A stretch of 64,000 nt of DNA, from contig NZ_JANJZD010000018.1 of assembly GCF_024623325.1 (NCBI RefSeq), positions 58,676 to 122,675 of the forward strand. The letters are read 5' to 3'. Both the position numbers and the translations under genes were made by a program. Every line of letters begins with the position of its first letter. Position 1 is the stretch's first letter. The DNA is from Acetatifactor muris. GTDB taxonomy: Bacteria; Bacillota; Clostridia; Lachnospirales; Lachnospiraceae. The notes under the pieces were generated by a model. That model did not search any database. It saw only the letters and a program-made list of their open reading frames with translations, and was not told where the DNA came from. This document shows positions 24,168-33,788 of the stretch, piece after piece.

Positions 24168-24833
24168 TCAGATATCCCGCCAAAGCTCTCCCGCATATTT
24201 CAACCATTGATTTGCAATCATCTGATGTCCGCATACAGTGGGATGCACGCCATCCCAAATCCAATATTCTGCTTCCCTCTCCTTAAGCAGCTCAAAAAAC
24301 ATAGCCTGTAAAGGAACAAATACAGCACCGTTGTGCTGCGCCAGAATCCTGGTCTTCTCCTGCAGGGGTTCCACCTCTCTTCTCCAATCCTCGTAATCTG
24401 CCTTTCTCGCGCCGGCAGGTAAGGTGAACGGCTCGCAAAGTACCAGCTTCAGACGGGGATTGACCGCTTTAGCCTCATCCAGCATAAGCTGATATATCTT
24501 CTCAAATCTCTCGGAAGAAGAACCCGTGCCATCTTTCAGATGAAATCCGCAGTCATTGATTCCCACCATGATGCTGAGCACATCCGGCCTGAGAGACAGA
24601 CAGTCCTCCACCCATCTTCCGTATAAATCCGATATCCGGTTGCCGGACAGTCCCCGGTTATAGAACCTCAGATTTTCTCCTGGATATTTTGTTCCAAGAA
24701 TGGCATTAATAAGAAAAGCATAGCCATGTCCCATCTGATGGTTTAAATCCCATTCATTTTCCTTACCTCGCATACGTCCTCCGTCCGTTATGGAGTCTCC
24801 CTGAAATAAAATTATTTTCTCAATATTTACCAT
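24168..24833 (-). CDS. SGNH/GDSL hydrolase, likely sugar esterase
   Basis: 221 residues. Block I FQGDSITDGGRMRG (nucleophile Ser), the Gly in RGLSGNRISDL, block III VGINDCGFH and block V DGVHPTVCGHQ (Asp/His) are all present, so the catalytic set is complete. No signal peptide, so it works in the cytoplasm, probably removing acetyl or other acyl groups from imported oligosaccharides. It is the last gene of the glycosidase block and its start overlaps the GH42 end by 14 bp. Confidence 0.9.
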   Translation of the reverse strand: MVNIEKIILFQGDSITDGGRMRGKENEWDLNHQMGHGYAFLINAILGTKYPGENLRFYNRGLSGNRISDLYGRWVEDCLSLRPDVLSIMVGINDCGFHLKDGTGSSSERFEKIYQLMLDEAKAVNPRLKLVLCEPFTLPAGARKADYEDWRREVEPLQEKTRILAQHNGAVFVPLQAMFFELLKEREAEYWIWDGVHPTVCGHQMIANQWLKYAGELWRDI

Positions 24834-26907
24834 TTTCTTTCCTCTTTTCTCCGCCCGAAAATATTTTCTCAGGAATACAGCTTAAACCAAACTTTGCCAT
24901 CCGTCTCGCCACTATCACATCTCCCGGCGCAACCGTTGTGTTTGCTGTCATCTTCTCTCCACTCAGCAGGTTAAGAAGTTCTTCCTCTCCGAAATCAACC
25001 CAGGCCACTTCCTTATTATGATTTATGACAAATACTACCTGTGCTCTGTCAGATATGCGAAGGGTTATTTCTACTCCCTCCGCAGATGCATACGGAGGCT
25101 TCAGGCCGCAGTCTCCGCAGATTCTGTCCATCAATCCTTCCAGGAAGGACTGTTCCGGCTGAGTACCAATATAATATGCTTTCCCTTCTCCGAAATGATT
25201 TACTGTCACGCAGGGAACACCTGCATAGAAATCTGTCCCATAACGGGCCAGTACCTCCGCGCCTCCTTCAGGATGAATGACATCACATAAGAATCCACAT
25301 TCATATTCTTCTTTTGGTAAATAATCACTGTTCTCCACTTTCATGGAATTTTTCTCATAGGGACGCAGGGCATCCGTCTCCTCCACCCATATTCCCAGCA
25401 TATCCTTCAATTTTCCGGGGTAGGCTCCGAATACACAGCGGTCGTTCTCATCCACAAGTCCTGACATTACTGTGGTCACCAGCGTACCACCCTCCCGCAC
25501 GAAGTTCTCCAGCTTCTCCGCCACCCCCTTTTTTACCATATACAGCATGGGTGCCAGAATCAGGTCATATTCTGTCAGATCTGCATCATAAGACAGAATA
25601 TCCACGGAGATATTTTTATGAAAAAGCGTCTCATAATACAAAGATACTGTCTTCAGATAATCCATGTCTTTGCTGGGACCGCTGGAAAGCTCCAGAGCCC
25701 ACCAGTTGTTCCAGTCAAAAAGGATACCGGCCTTTGCAGGCGTTCTTCCCTCCAGAAACGCATCCCCTATCCGTGCAAGCTCCTGGCCCAGTTGAGCAGC
25801 CTCCTGAAATACCCTGGTGTCCTCTCTTCCGGAGTGGCTGATAACGGCGCCATGAAATTTCTCCTGGCCGGCTATGGACTGGCGCATCTGGAAAAAAAGG
25901 CAGGTGTCCGCCCCATGAGCCATGGCCTGATAAGAAAGTCTGCGCACCTCCCCCGGTCTCTTCAACAGGTTATAGGGCTGCCAGTTCTGCTGATTGGGAG
26001 ACTGTTCCGTAAGTACAAAAGACTGTCCGCCCTTCAGCCCCCGCATAATATCATGTTTCATAGCCACGAAACAGGGTGGATCATCCGGCCAGGGATAATT
26101 GTCCCAGCCCACCACATCCAGATTTTGTGTTAAGGTAAACTGATCCAGCTTTTTGATATAGCCGGACATATTGGTCTGGATGGGAATCTCCGGATTGTAT
26201 TTTTTGAGCACCTGATATTCGTTCAGGAAGCATTCTGCCGTGGAATCCGTGACAAAGCGCATATAATCCAGCTGAATGGCAGGGTTAAAACGATAGTCGT
26301 CATTCAGCTCCGTGGGAAGAGTAACTTCCTCAAAGCCGGTGACGATTCTTCCCCAGAATGTGGTATGCCACTTCTCATTCAATCTCTCCACCGTTTTATA
26401 TCGTCTGCGGAGCCACAGCCGGAATTTGGCCTGGCAGCCAGGACAATAGCAATAAGTACCGTACTCGTTTGAGACATGCCACATGGCAAGAGCCGGATGA
26501 TGTGCATAACGCTTTGCCATTTCCTCTGCGATGGCGGCGGCGCGTTCTCTGTATTTTAAACTGTTGATACAGAAGAACACTCTCATACCATGTGTCCGCT
26601 TTCTTCCCGCGATGTCCACCGGAAGCACTTCCGGATATCTGGTGGACAGCCAGGCCGGCTGGGCTGTGGTGGGCGTGGCAAGACAGACATGAATACCATG
26701 CTCCCATATTCGGTCAATAATCTCATCCAGCCATTCGAAATTGTATACTCCCTCGTCCGGCTCCAGCTTTGCCCAGGAGAACACCGGCAACGTCAGCAGG
26801 TTAATCCCTGCCCTGTTGAAAAGCCGCATATCCTCATCGATAGTCTCCGTATCCCACTGATCTGGATTATAATCGCCGCCATAGTAAATTTTCTGTGCTT
26901 TTTTCAT
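24820..26907 (-). CDS. Beta-galactosidase, GH42
   Basis: 695 residues. YYGGDYNPDQW at the N-terminus, the acid/base Glu in WHVSNEYG, the nucleophile Glu in VLTEQSPNQQNW, and the zinc-ligand cluster CYCPGC are the GH42 hallmarks; a trimerisation (class I glutamine amidotransferase-like) and a small beta domain follow. It removes terminal beta-galactose residues. It lacks a signal peptide and so acts on imported oligosaccharides. Next genes on the strand are an esterase (overlapping) and, upstream, a GH106-like enzyme. Confidence 0.93.
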   Translation of the reverse strand: MKKAQKIYYGGDYNPDQWDTETIDEDMRLFNRAGINLLTLPVFSWAKLEPDEGVYNFEWLDEIIDRIWEHGIHVCLATPTTAQPAWLSTRYPEVLPVDIAGRKRTHGMRVFFCINSLKYRERAAAIAEEMAKRYAHHPALAMWHVSNEYGTYCYCPGCQAKFRLWLRRRYKTVERLNEKWHTTFWGRIVTGFEEVTLPTELNDDYRFNPAIQLDYMRFVTDSTAECFLNEYQVLKKYNPEIPIQTNMSGYIKKLDQFTLTQNLDVVGWDNYPWPDDPPCFVAMKHDIMRGLKGGQSFVLTEQSPNQQNWQPYNLLKRPGEVRRLSYQAMAHGADTCLFFQMRQSIAGQEKFHGAVISHSGREDTRVFQEAAQLGQELARIGDAFLEGRTPAKAGILFDWNNWWALELSSGPSKDMDYLKTVSLYYETLFHKNISVDILSYDADLTEYDLILAPMLYMVKKGVAEKLENFVREGGTLVTTVMSGLVDENDRCVFGAYPGKLKDMLGIWVEETDALRPYEKNSMKVENSDYLPKEEYECGFLCDVIHPEGGAEVLARYGTDFYAGVPCVTVNHFGEGKAYYIGTQPEQSFLEGLMDRICGDCGLKPPYASAEGVEITLRISDRAQVVFVINHNKEVAWVDFGEEELLNLLSGEKMTANTTVAPGDVIVARRMAKFGLSCIPEKIFSGGEKRKENGKY

Positions 26908-27021
26908 CTGACACCTGACCTTCCTGTCTTATAATGATAATTTATGACAAAATAATAACGAACCAATGAATTTAACTATTTTCCTGCGGTAATACAGGTG
27001 ACTGTAGCCGCATTCCCGGTA

Positions 27022-29823
27022 TCAGTCAAACCACTCTATCACAGGTACTGCAGTGATTCCCGTAGCCGGAATCTGCAGATGAGTGGAGGCCCCGTCCTTA
27101 ACCCGCCAGACCAGAGTGTTCGTCACATCCAGAATCAGGGCATTTGCTCCTTCCTTCAGCGCGTCCGTGATATCCACTCTGGCCGGGAATCCTGCCAGAA
27201 ATCCCAGTTCCACCCCATTTAATTCCACCCGGACACTGTCGGAGGCTTCCGGCAGCACCAGACAGTATATTCGCCCATTCTCTTTCGGCTGTTGGAAAAT
27301 TGTCTCGTAACGATAAGTTCCCGCAAAAGATGGCCAATAACCGGGACCGTTCAGATTCGGAAGCTCCTGACCGGCTTCGAGCAGAATGCCTTCTTCAAAT
27401 ATCGGCGTCATCGTTTCCTCTGAATCTATCCCTTCTGGCTGCTCCCATTTGGATACCTTCCAATCCACCTCCAGCTTCCTTCGTCCTGCCAGAACAGGAA
27501 ACAATTTTTCACAGACTGATTCCGCCCCTTCTTTCCTGCCCTTTTCCAGGCAATAGAATACAGCCTCTCCAGGCTCCAGACTCAGAGGAATATAACTATC
27601 CTCTAAAGGATAGCTTTCCGCCCGATTCCGCCAGGGGTCATATATCGTCAGCCTCTCAAAGTCCGGGTTTTTCACCCTTACCTGAGCGCACACCTTTTCC
27701 GATATGCTTTCATTAAAATACATAACCACCAGTCCCTCCGGCTGGCGCATCACAAGGCTGCGCAGATTGGGAAATCGCCCTGAAGCGGTGGTACCATCTG
27801 TATTTAGCACCATAAGTTCTCTGCCGCCCATGGCATTTTCAAGCATTTCCACTTTTTCAGCAATCTGCCCAAGAGGCACTACCGTTACCTGGTTTTTCCA
27901 ATCCTCTGGCAGAAGATTTCCGTGAGTATCTCTCTCCGGAAGTTCATCAATTACTAATACCTTCAATCCCCTGTGCGCATGTTCGCTCACAAAACGCACC
28001 ACCCGTCTGTCCAGATATCTGGCATAAGGAAGAATCAGACAGGAATATCGCTCCCTGTGAATGCACAGCCATCCTTCTTCCACCCAGGCATAATTCAGTG
28101 CCAAAGTCTCCTCCTCAGACGTTGAAACATCCCCGCTTCTGCAAGCCAGTTCCTTTCCGCCGGGTATTTCTTTTCTGCCAGGCATGTCCTTCCTGCCAGG
28201 CATGTCCTTCCTGCCTTTATCCCAGCCGTCAGGCGCAAGCACATCTGTCGGAATCACATCGTAGTCCAGCTGGGCTTCCATCAGCTTCCTGGCCGGCTTC
28301 TGAAAGAACATGGCCTCTTTGCCACTCCATTCGCTCTCCGCATGATAGAGAATGGCGGCATCTGCCAGGTGAACCCCGCCGCTGAGCAGATGCGCACTGC
28401 GGTTCATATATTTCATCAGCTGTGTAAAACAGGCAAATCCCGGATTATTTCCACAGGCATAAAAATGGGGCGGGCAGTCCGGGTCAGGATAACGCATGGA
28501 AAATGCATGAGGCGTAAATTCATTGATTCCCCGCACCAGCATATGATTGGTCAGCCATTTCATGAAGGAATTTCCCTCTGCCCAGCCATAATTGCCGAAA
28601 ATCTCACAGAGAGCCCTGCCTTTTTTGTTCTCCTGAATATGAGCGGCAGAGCTGGCAAGCTTTGCCAGGCCAAAGTGAAAGAATTCTCCGTCCCTGTCCC
28701 CGGCAATCCATTGATGCACCGGCTCTGTGAATCCCGGTACAATCTGGTGATGCACCACGTCGATGCCTGCCATATGCTGTCCTTCCATTTCCCGGAAGTA
28801 GTGCCCTGTGCTGCATCCCATCCGGGTATGTGCATTATCGTCCTCGATAACATGTCCGATGTATTCCACCCCCCGGTCCCGGCACCATTTTCCCAGCTGC
28901 GAGGAAAAGCATTTTCTCACCAGTCCCGTCATTACATCCATATATTCCGAGCGTATTTTGGAGGTTTTTTCTCCGGAGTCATACCACAGGGCAGGCAGAG
29001 CCGTCAGGAAGTCCTTTCCCCATTTCATCCGCAGCATCGCCTCCAGCTCCCCGCTCCAGGGCAATCTCTGATCCTTTTTTCCCAGAGTATCGTCAAAAGG
29101 ATAACCCGGCACATTGCCAAGTTCAGGCTCATCGGAAAAAAAGCCTGCTATAACATTCCCGAAATACTCATGATAACGCTCATAATGTTTTTCATACACC
29201 TCATCCAGCAGCACCCGCACGGAATCCGAATCAATCAGATTGATATATTCGTCTCTGCCTCCGCCTTTCCTGGTAGTAAAGAGTACAAAAAGACGATACG
29301 CACCTTCAGGCAGATCAAAATAGACAAAACCGTTCTCATATTGATCTGTGAGATTCAAGATTCCCTCTCCGCTGACAGCCAGTGTCTCACCGTCAGGCTT
29401 CGGCACAGCAAGGATTCCCAACAAATTTCCATCCGAACCTGTAAAGTTTTTCACCAGGACGGCACCGCTGCGGCAGGGACCGTGAACATCCATATGGCGC
29501 TCCGCCAGATACAGCTTCTTTTTCTCCGGCTGTCTGGCATAGCCGCCGTTGGCATGTCCGGTGGGAAATTTGTCATCATCCAGAATCCACAGCCTCATCT
29601 CTCTCTTCTTTGCTTCGGCACAGATGTAGTCCAGGTTCTCCCACCAGCCCGGACCGCAGAAATCCGGATGTGGTCTGGATTCCAGACATACCTCCCGGAT
29701 TCCGCACTCCTCTATTCTGTCAAGCTCTCTGCCAATTGTTTCGTTGTCCTCCCCCCTCATCCACAGGAAAGGAAGGATATGGCTTGTGCTCTCTCCACGA
29801 AGCAGCATTTGTAATCGTTCCAT
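27022..29823 (-). CDS. Large glycoside hydrolase, GH106-like (alpha-L-rhamnosidase type)
   Basis: 933 residues from ATG 29823, with GGAGGTG just upstream (an open extension to 29901 lacks such a site). PFLWMRGEDNETIGRELD, GPGWWENLDYICAEAKKR and DDDKFPTGHANGGYA near the N-terminus, the HVIEDDNAHTRMGCSTGHYFR stretch, and a jelly-roll C-terminus with DSVRVELNGVELGFLAG agree with the GH106-like enzymes, which remove alpha-rhamnose; I could not search families. About residues 558-580 consist of a G-R-K-D-M-P repeat coded by an 18-bp tandem DNA repeat. No signal peptide, so it is cytoplasmic. Confidence 0.6.
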   Translation of the reverse strand: MERLQMLLRGESTSHILPFLWMRGEDNETIGRELDRIEECGIREVCLESRPHPDFCGPGWWENLDYICAEAKKREMRLWILDDDKFPTGHANGGYARQPEKKKLYLAERHMDVHGPCRSGAVLVKNFTGSDGNLLGILAVPKPDGETLAVSGEGILNLTDQYENGFVYFDLPEGAYRLFVLFTTRKGGGRDEYINLIDSDSVRVLLDEVYEKHYERYHEYFGNVIAGFFSDEPELGNVPGYPFDDTLGKKDQRLPWSGELEAMLRMKWGKDFLTALPALWYDSGEKTSKIRSEYMDVMTGLVRKCFSSQLGKWCRDRGVEYIGHVIEDDNAHTRMGCSTGHYFREMEGQHMAGIDVVHHQIVPGFTEPVHQWIAGDRDGEFFHFGLAKLASSAAHIQENKKGRALCEIFGNYGWAEGNSFMKWLTNHMLVRGINEFTPHAFSMRYPDPDCPPHFYACGNNPGFACFTQLMKYMNRSAHLLSGGVHLADAAILYHAESEWSGKEAMFFQKPARKLMEAQLDYDVIPTDVLAPDGWDKGRKDMPGRKDMPGRKEIPGGKELACRSGDVSTSEEETLALNYAWVEEGWLCIHRERYSCLILPYARYLDRRVVRFVSEHAHRGLKVLVIDELPERDTHGNLLPEDWKNQVTVVPLGQIAEKVEMLENAMGGRELMVLNTDGTTASGRFPNLRSLVMRQPEGLVVMYFNESISEKVCAQVRVKNPDFERLTIYDPWRNRAESYPLEDSYIPLSLEPGEAVFYCLEKGRKEGAESVCEKLFPVLAGRRKLEVDWKVSKWEQPEGIDSEETMTPIFEEGILLEAGQELPNLNGPGYWPSFAGTYRYETIFQQPKENGRIYCLVLPEASDSVRVELNGVELGFLAGFPARVDITDALKEGANALILDVTNTLVWRVKDGASTHLQIPATGITAVPVIEWFD
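28166..28220. repeat. 18-bp tandem repeat inside the GH106-like gene
   Basis: The unit CTGCCAGGCATGTCCTTC recurs at about 28176-28217 in slightly more than two copies, with a degenerate third copy on the left. It codes for repeated Gly-Arg-Lys-Asp-Met-Pro in the enzyme, probably a surface linker. It may vary in copy number between strains. Confidence 0.8.
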
Positions 29824-29921
29824 ATGCACCTCCATTTCTACGCTGTTTTTTCGAAAATCAAACAATGTTACAGAGCTCTGTATCCGGCAGCGCCCGAACA
29901 CGGAGCATAAATGTATTTGAC

Positions 29922-30983
29922 TTATAAATTTCCTTCCTCTGTCCGCACTTCATCCAGCGGCATGCTCGTGGCCAGGCAGATTGTTCGATACTCCCCGTTC
30001 GCATTGGTGGGATAGCCCTCCTGCCAGGGACAGGCAGCACAGTAAAAATGATAAAGTACCCCACGATAGTACACTACGGATGCCTTATGAGCATGCCCGC
30101 AGTCATAGCTGCCGGGGCTGCCGTAAGCAAGGACAGGTTCCCGCACTTTCTCCCAGTGAACCAGATCGGAAGACAGGGCAAGTCCTTCCTGCGCATGGGT
30201 ATGTCCATCCTCATACATTTTCCCATATCCGAAGTAAAAGTTCAGCCAGATATTTCCATCCCTGACAATACAGGGATCCGACACAAATCTTTCGTCCCAG
30301 GAGCTTCTGTCCACACGCAGAACAGGATTCTCTCTGCACCTGGTCCAATGCTGCAGATCATCGGATACCGCCATGCCAGTCTGTTCAGTCCAGCGTGCTT
30401 TTCTGTCCTTCGCATTGTAGAAAAGCAGCCACTTTCCCTCATGCTCAATAATACATGCCTTATACAATCCACCGGACTCCCAGCCTTCCCCATCTCTCCA
30501 GGAAAAGCAGGGTTTATCCGGAAAATGCCAGTCCAGCAATTCCTCATCCTCTGTCCAGGCCATGCCGATCTCCGCCGGACCGCTCTCATACCCGGTATCC
30601 GGATAGGAATGATAAACCAGCCAGTATTTTCCATTCACTTTTTTCAGTGTGGGGAGAGCTTCCAGATGATTGCTCTCCTTCAGTATCCAGGTGGCAGCCC
30701 CGCCTAGGCGGTCCCATCGATCCGACTCCATATTTCGCTTCAGGATAATGCCCTTGTGCTTCCAGTGAAGCAAATCATCGCTGACCGCCAGAGCCGACTG
30801 ATATCCTTTCCCGTCAAACCCGGTGTAAAGCATATGAAATTTCCCGCCATGCCAGAACACAAAGGGAATATCCACCGCCTTCTCGTCAAAGGCCCCTGTC
30901 CGACCGGAGCCATGCAGCACCGGCTGTGGAAAACGGCAGGGTGTCAGATATTTCTGTATTTTTTTGTCCGTCAATTCGATCAT
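29922..30983 (-). CDS. Five-bladed beta-propeller glycosidase (GH43-like)
   Basis: 353 residues from ATG 30983 with GGAGGTTAAA upstream. Repeated blades show PFVFWHGGKFHMLYTGFD, ALAVSDDLLHWKHKGI, KYWLVYHSYPD, MAVSDDLQHWTR, RFVSDPCIVRDGNIWLNFY and LALSSDLVHWEK, typical of GH43/GH117/GH32-like propellers. The exact family and the sugar removed cannot be fixed by eye; alpha-arabinofuranoside or related sugars are likely given the neighbours. Cytoplasmic. Its start lies next to the GH78 stop (2-bp gap). Confidence 0.7.
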   Translation of the reverse strand: MIELTDKKIQKYLTPCRFPQPVLHGSGRTGAFDEKAVDIPFVFWHGGKFHMLYTGFDGKGYQSALAVSDDLLHWKHKGIILKRNMESDRWDRLGGAATWILKESNHLEALPTLKKVNGKYWLVYHSYPDTGYESGPAEIGMAWTEDEELLDWHFPDKPCFSWRDGEGWESGGLYKACIIEHEGKWLLFYNAKDRKARWTEQTGMAVSDDLQHWTRCRENPVLRVDRSSWDERFVSDPCIVRDGNIWLNFYFGYGKMYEDGHTHAQEGLALSSDLVHWEKVREPVLAYGSPGSYDCGHAHKASVVYYRGVLYHFYCAACPWQEGYPTNANGEYRTICLATSMPLDEVRTEEGNL

Positions 30984-30984
30984 T

Positions 30985-33606
30985 TTAACCTCCAAATCGA
31001 TATGTATAATTTCCGCTTCCCACAGTGCGCAGAACGCCCTCCCCCGGAGCTTCCAGATGTGCCGTTAAGTTAGGAGGCACCTGACATGTTACTTCGATTT
31101 CTCCGTTCACACGCCTCCAGCTCACCGTAATCTTCCCATAGGGATGCATAACCCGGACTTCCACCCAGTCCACACCCGCCTGTGGCCGGGGAGCAATGCA
31201 GATCTCATCAAAGGGAAGTTCCCCGCGAATCAGCTCTATTCCTCCAAGGGAACCATAGAACCACTCCTCGATGCTGCCCAGCATCAGATGATTCTGAGAG
31301 CCATGCGGATGCCCTGGTTCCGGCCCGTCCCATTCCTCTGTCAGGGTAGTAGCTCCGTTCACCACCTGATAGCCGTAACCGGGTTTCTCTGTGATATTCG
31401 TCATCTCGTTCAGCAGATCCGACATACCGAATTTCATCAGCGCCGCCACCAGGAAGGGATGCCCCACATCACCTGCGGTAATGGCATACTCCCGTTTTAC
31501 CACATCTTTTTTCAGCTCATCCACCACCTTTTCCTCAAAAGCCTCCGGAACCAGACCGGTCATCAGGCTCATGGCCTGAGCCGCCTGGCTGCCATTGGCA
31601 TACCGTCCGGTCTGATTATCCAGAAACTGCAGATTATACTCCTTCTTCACACACTCCATGCGTTCTGCAAATTCCGCCGCATCCTGTGCCTTATTCAGAA
31701 GTTCCGCTATATGTTTCATGATATCCAGGTCATAATAATAAATGCAGGTTGCCACCACCGGAACAGGCGTATTCTGGGAATGCGGTGTACAGGGGCCGAT
31801 ATCCAGCCAGTCTCCCAGACCATGATGCAGAATTTCGTGGTGAGTTTTCCCTCCCAGATAGTTTATATACTTTTTCATCACATCATAATACTTTTCCAGG
31901 ATCCCGGAGTCTCCGTATCGTCGGTAGACATACCAGGGACTTAGGATACAGGCACTCCCCCATTCCGGAGAATCCAGAAATCCCCGATGCCACTTCTCAA
32001 ATCCTGTCACGTACTCCGGACAGATATTCGGCACCAGACCGTTTTCCCACTGGGAATCCGCCATATCCCCCTCTGTTTTTACATAGAGATTATGTACATC
32101 CAGATTGTACATAATGGAGGGGCCGATCAGATGCGTCTGCTCCAGCCATCCCAGTTTCTCTCTGTGGGGACAATCCGTAAAATAGCTCTTGGTATTGCTC
32201 TTTATGGCCTGCAGTACAATTTCGTGGATATCCTGGAACAGCTGATTGGAGCATTTAAAGTCTCCTGTCTGTTCCACATCAGGATAGATAAATTCTCCCA
32301 CCATCTCCGTTATGACAGGAAGAGAATTCTCTTCCCCCGTCTCTGTATTTTGTTCTGAAAGAAATTTCCTTTCCTCTTCCGGAATCGCTCCTGTCATCTC
32401 CAGGTACCGAAAGCCGGTATAAGTAAAATCAGGTGCAAACTCCTGTTCCCGATTCTCATCCAGAATGTAGTTCCAGGCGTATCCCTCTCCTGTCACCCGC
32501 TGATTCAAGGTACCGTCCTCATTGATGATTTCCCCTGTCTTCATTACAATTTTACTGCCAGCCATATTTTTTTCTGCCTGTACTCTGATTCTGACCCACC
32601 CGGAGAAATTCGTACCAAAATCATAAAGCCATACGCCCGGACGGGTTTCTTTTATACTGACAGGCCTGTAAGTTTCCATCACCTTCATGGGCTCCATGGG
32701 CATGGCAGAAAGCTTTCCTTCAGGCGGCGCCACACAGACTGCCGGTTCCCAGACAGCTTCTTCTCTGTAGTCCGCATACAGATACTCCTTCTTCCAGAGC
32801 CTTGCATCATAATCTTCGCCTCCATAGATACAGCAGAACTTTATGGGACCCGGTGCCATCTTCCAGGAAGAATCTGTTACAATCAGTTGTTTTCTTCCGT
32901 CACTGTATTCCAGTACAAGCTGTACCAGAAGCTTACATTTTCCATAACTTCTCTCATAATAGACATATCTGCCCCCGGGTACATTGAACATACCGTCCCC
33001 CAGCTTTACAAGCAGACAATTTCCGCTCTCTTCCGCAAGATCCGTTACATCATAAGCGGTATAAAAGCAGGTCTTGTTGTAATCACTCCAGCCAGGTTCC
33101 AACACATGATCTGACACACGTTTGCCGTTCAGCCAGCATTCAAAATGTCCCAGGCCGCAGATGTAGAGTTTGGCACGCCTTATTTCACCATCCAGGGCAA
33201 AAGTCTTTCGATAGAGATGATAAATATGGTCTGAAGTCTCCCCAATAAAGCTGCCTTTCCATTCTTCTCTGTCAAAATACCCTGTTTCAAACCAGCTTTC
33301 CTCCGTCAACGTCAAGCTTTCTCCTGCTCCATGGCGGCAGCTTATTTCCACCCGCCATCCATAGCGACAGTCAGACACAAGGGCTTTTCCTCCATAACAT
33401 ATACCTGTCATCCGCGAAGACTCTGTTCGACCGCTGTCCCACACCATTTCTCCCAATCCGCATTCGCCCCGCCATACAGATATCCGATAGCTTTCCTGAC
33501 GAATTTCCCGTTCTTCTCCCTCCACGTTCCATCCAAATACCGGCCTTTCATGTCCTATATTCAGCGGATACTTCTGATAATCGGTTGTCTGAAGAGATAT
33601 TTTCAT
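30985..33606 (-). CDS. Alpha-L-rhamnosidase, GH78
   Basis: 873 residues from ATG 33606 with AAAGGTGGC upstream. The N-terminal Bac_rhamnosid_N-type strands contain WNVEGEEREIRQESYRIS-like and CWLNGKRVSDHVLEPGW segments; the catalytic six-hairpin domain has FTDCPHREKLGWLEQTH with the general-acid region, and GDWLDIG; a beta-sandwich C-terminal domain closes the protein. It cleaves terminal alpha-rhamnose. No signal peptide. It starts an apparent operon of GH78, GH43-like, GH106-like, GH42 and SGNH genes. Confidence 0.93.
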   Translation of the reverse strand: MKISLQTTDYQKYPLNIGHERPVFGWNVEGEEREIRQESYRISVWRGECGLGEMVWDSGRTESSRMTGICYGGKALVSDCRYGWRVEISCRHGAGESLTLTEESWFETGYFDREEWKGSFIGETSDHIYHLYRKTFALDGEIRRAKLYICGLGHFECWLNGKRVSDHVLEPGWSDYNKTCFYTAYDVTDLAEESGNCLLVKLGDGMFNVPGGRYVYYERSYGKCKLLVQLVLEYSDGRKQLIVTDSSWKMAPGPIKFCCIYGGEDYDARLWKKEYLYADYREEAVWEPAVCVAPPEGKLSAMPMEPMKVMETYRPVSIKETRPGVWLYDFGTNFSGWVRIRVQAEKNMAGSKIVMKTGEIINEDGTLNQRVTGEGYAWNYILDENREQEFAPDFTYTGFRYLEMTGAIPEEERKFLSEQNTETGEENSLPVITEMVGEFIYPDVEQTGDFKCSNQLFQDIHEIVLQAIKSNTKSYFTDCPHREKLGWLEQTHLIGPSIMYNLDVHNLYVKTEGDMADSQWENGLVPNICPEYVTGFEKWHRGFLDSPEWGSACILSPWYVYRRYGDSGILEKYYDVMKKYINYLGGKTHHEILHHGLGDWLDIGPCTPHSQNTPVPVVATCIYYYDLDIMKHIAELLNKAQDAAEFAERMECVKKEYNLQFLDNQTGRYANGSQAAQAMSLMTGLVPEAFEEKVVDELKKDVVKREYAITAGDVGHPFLVAALMKFGMSDLLNEMTNITEKPGYGYQVVNGATTLTEEWDGPEPGHPHGSQNHLMLGSIEEWFYGSLGGIELIRGELPFDEICIAPRPQAGVDWVEVRVMHPYGKITVSWRRVNGEIEVTCQVPPNLTAHLEAPGEGVLRTVGSGNYTYRFGG

Positions 33607-33728
33607 TGTTGCCACCTTTCCGCTGGAAATGTAAAATTTACACACAGCTTACGTACTTTTCTGATATCAGCAAAAATCTGAATTAATAAGCAAAAAGTGA
33701 TTACATATCCTGCCGATACATCTCTCAA

Positions 33729-33760
33729 AAAACGGTGTAGTCTTTCAACCACACCGTTTT
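33729..33760 (-). terminator. Terminator after the sugar-importer operon
   Basis: AAAACGGTGT (33729-33738) pairs perfectly with ACACCGTTTT (33751-33760), with A/T tails on both sides. On the minus strand it follows the solute-binding protein stop at 33789 and separates the importer from the glycosidase genes. Confidence 0.75.
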
Positions 33761-33788
33761 CTTATACTTACATACACCCGGAATCAGA

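Noticed and set aside
28342..29814. 490-residue plus-strand open frame
   Set aside because: It is the complement of the GH106-like gene, which has domain motifs and a good start.
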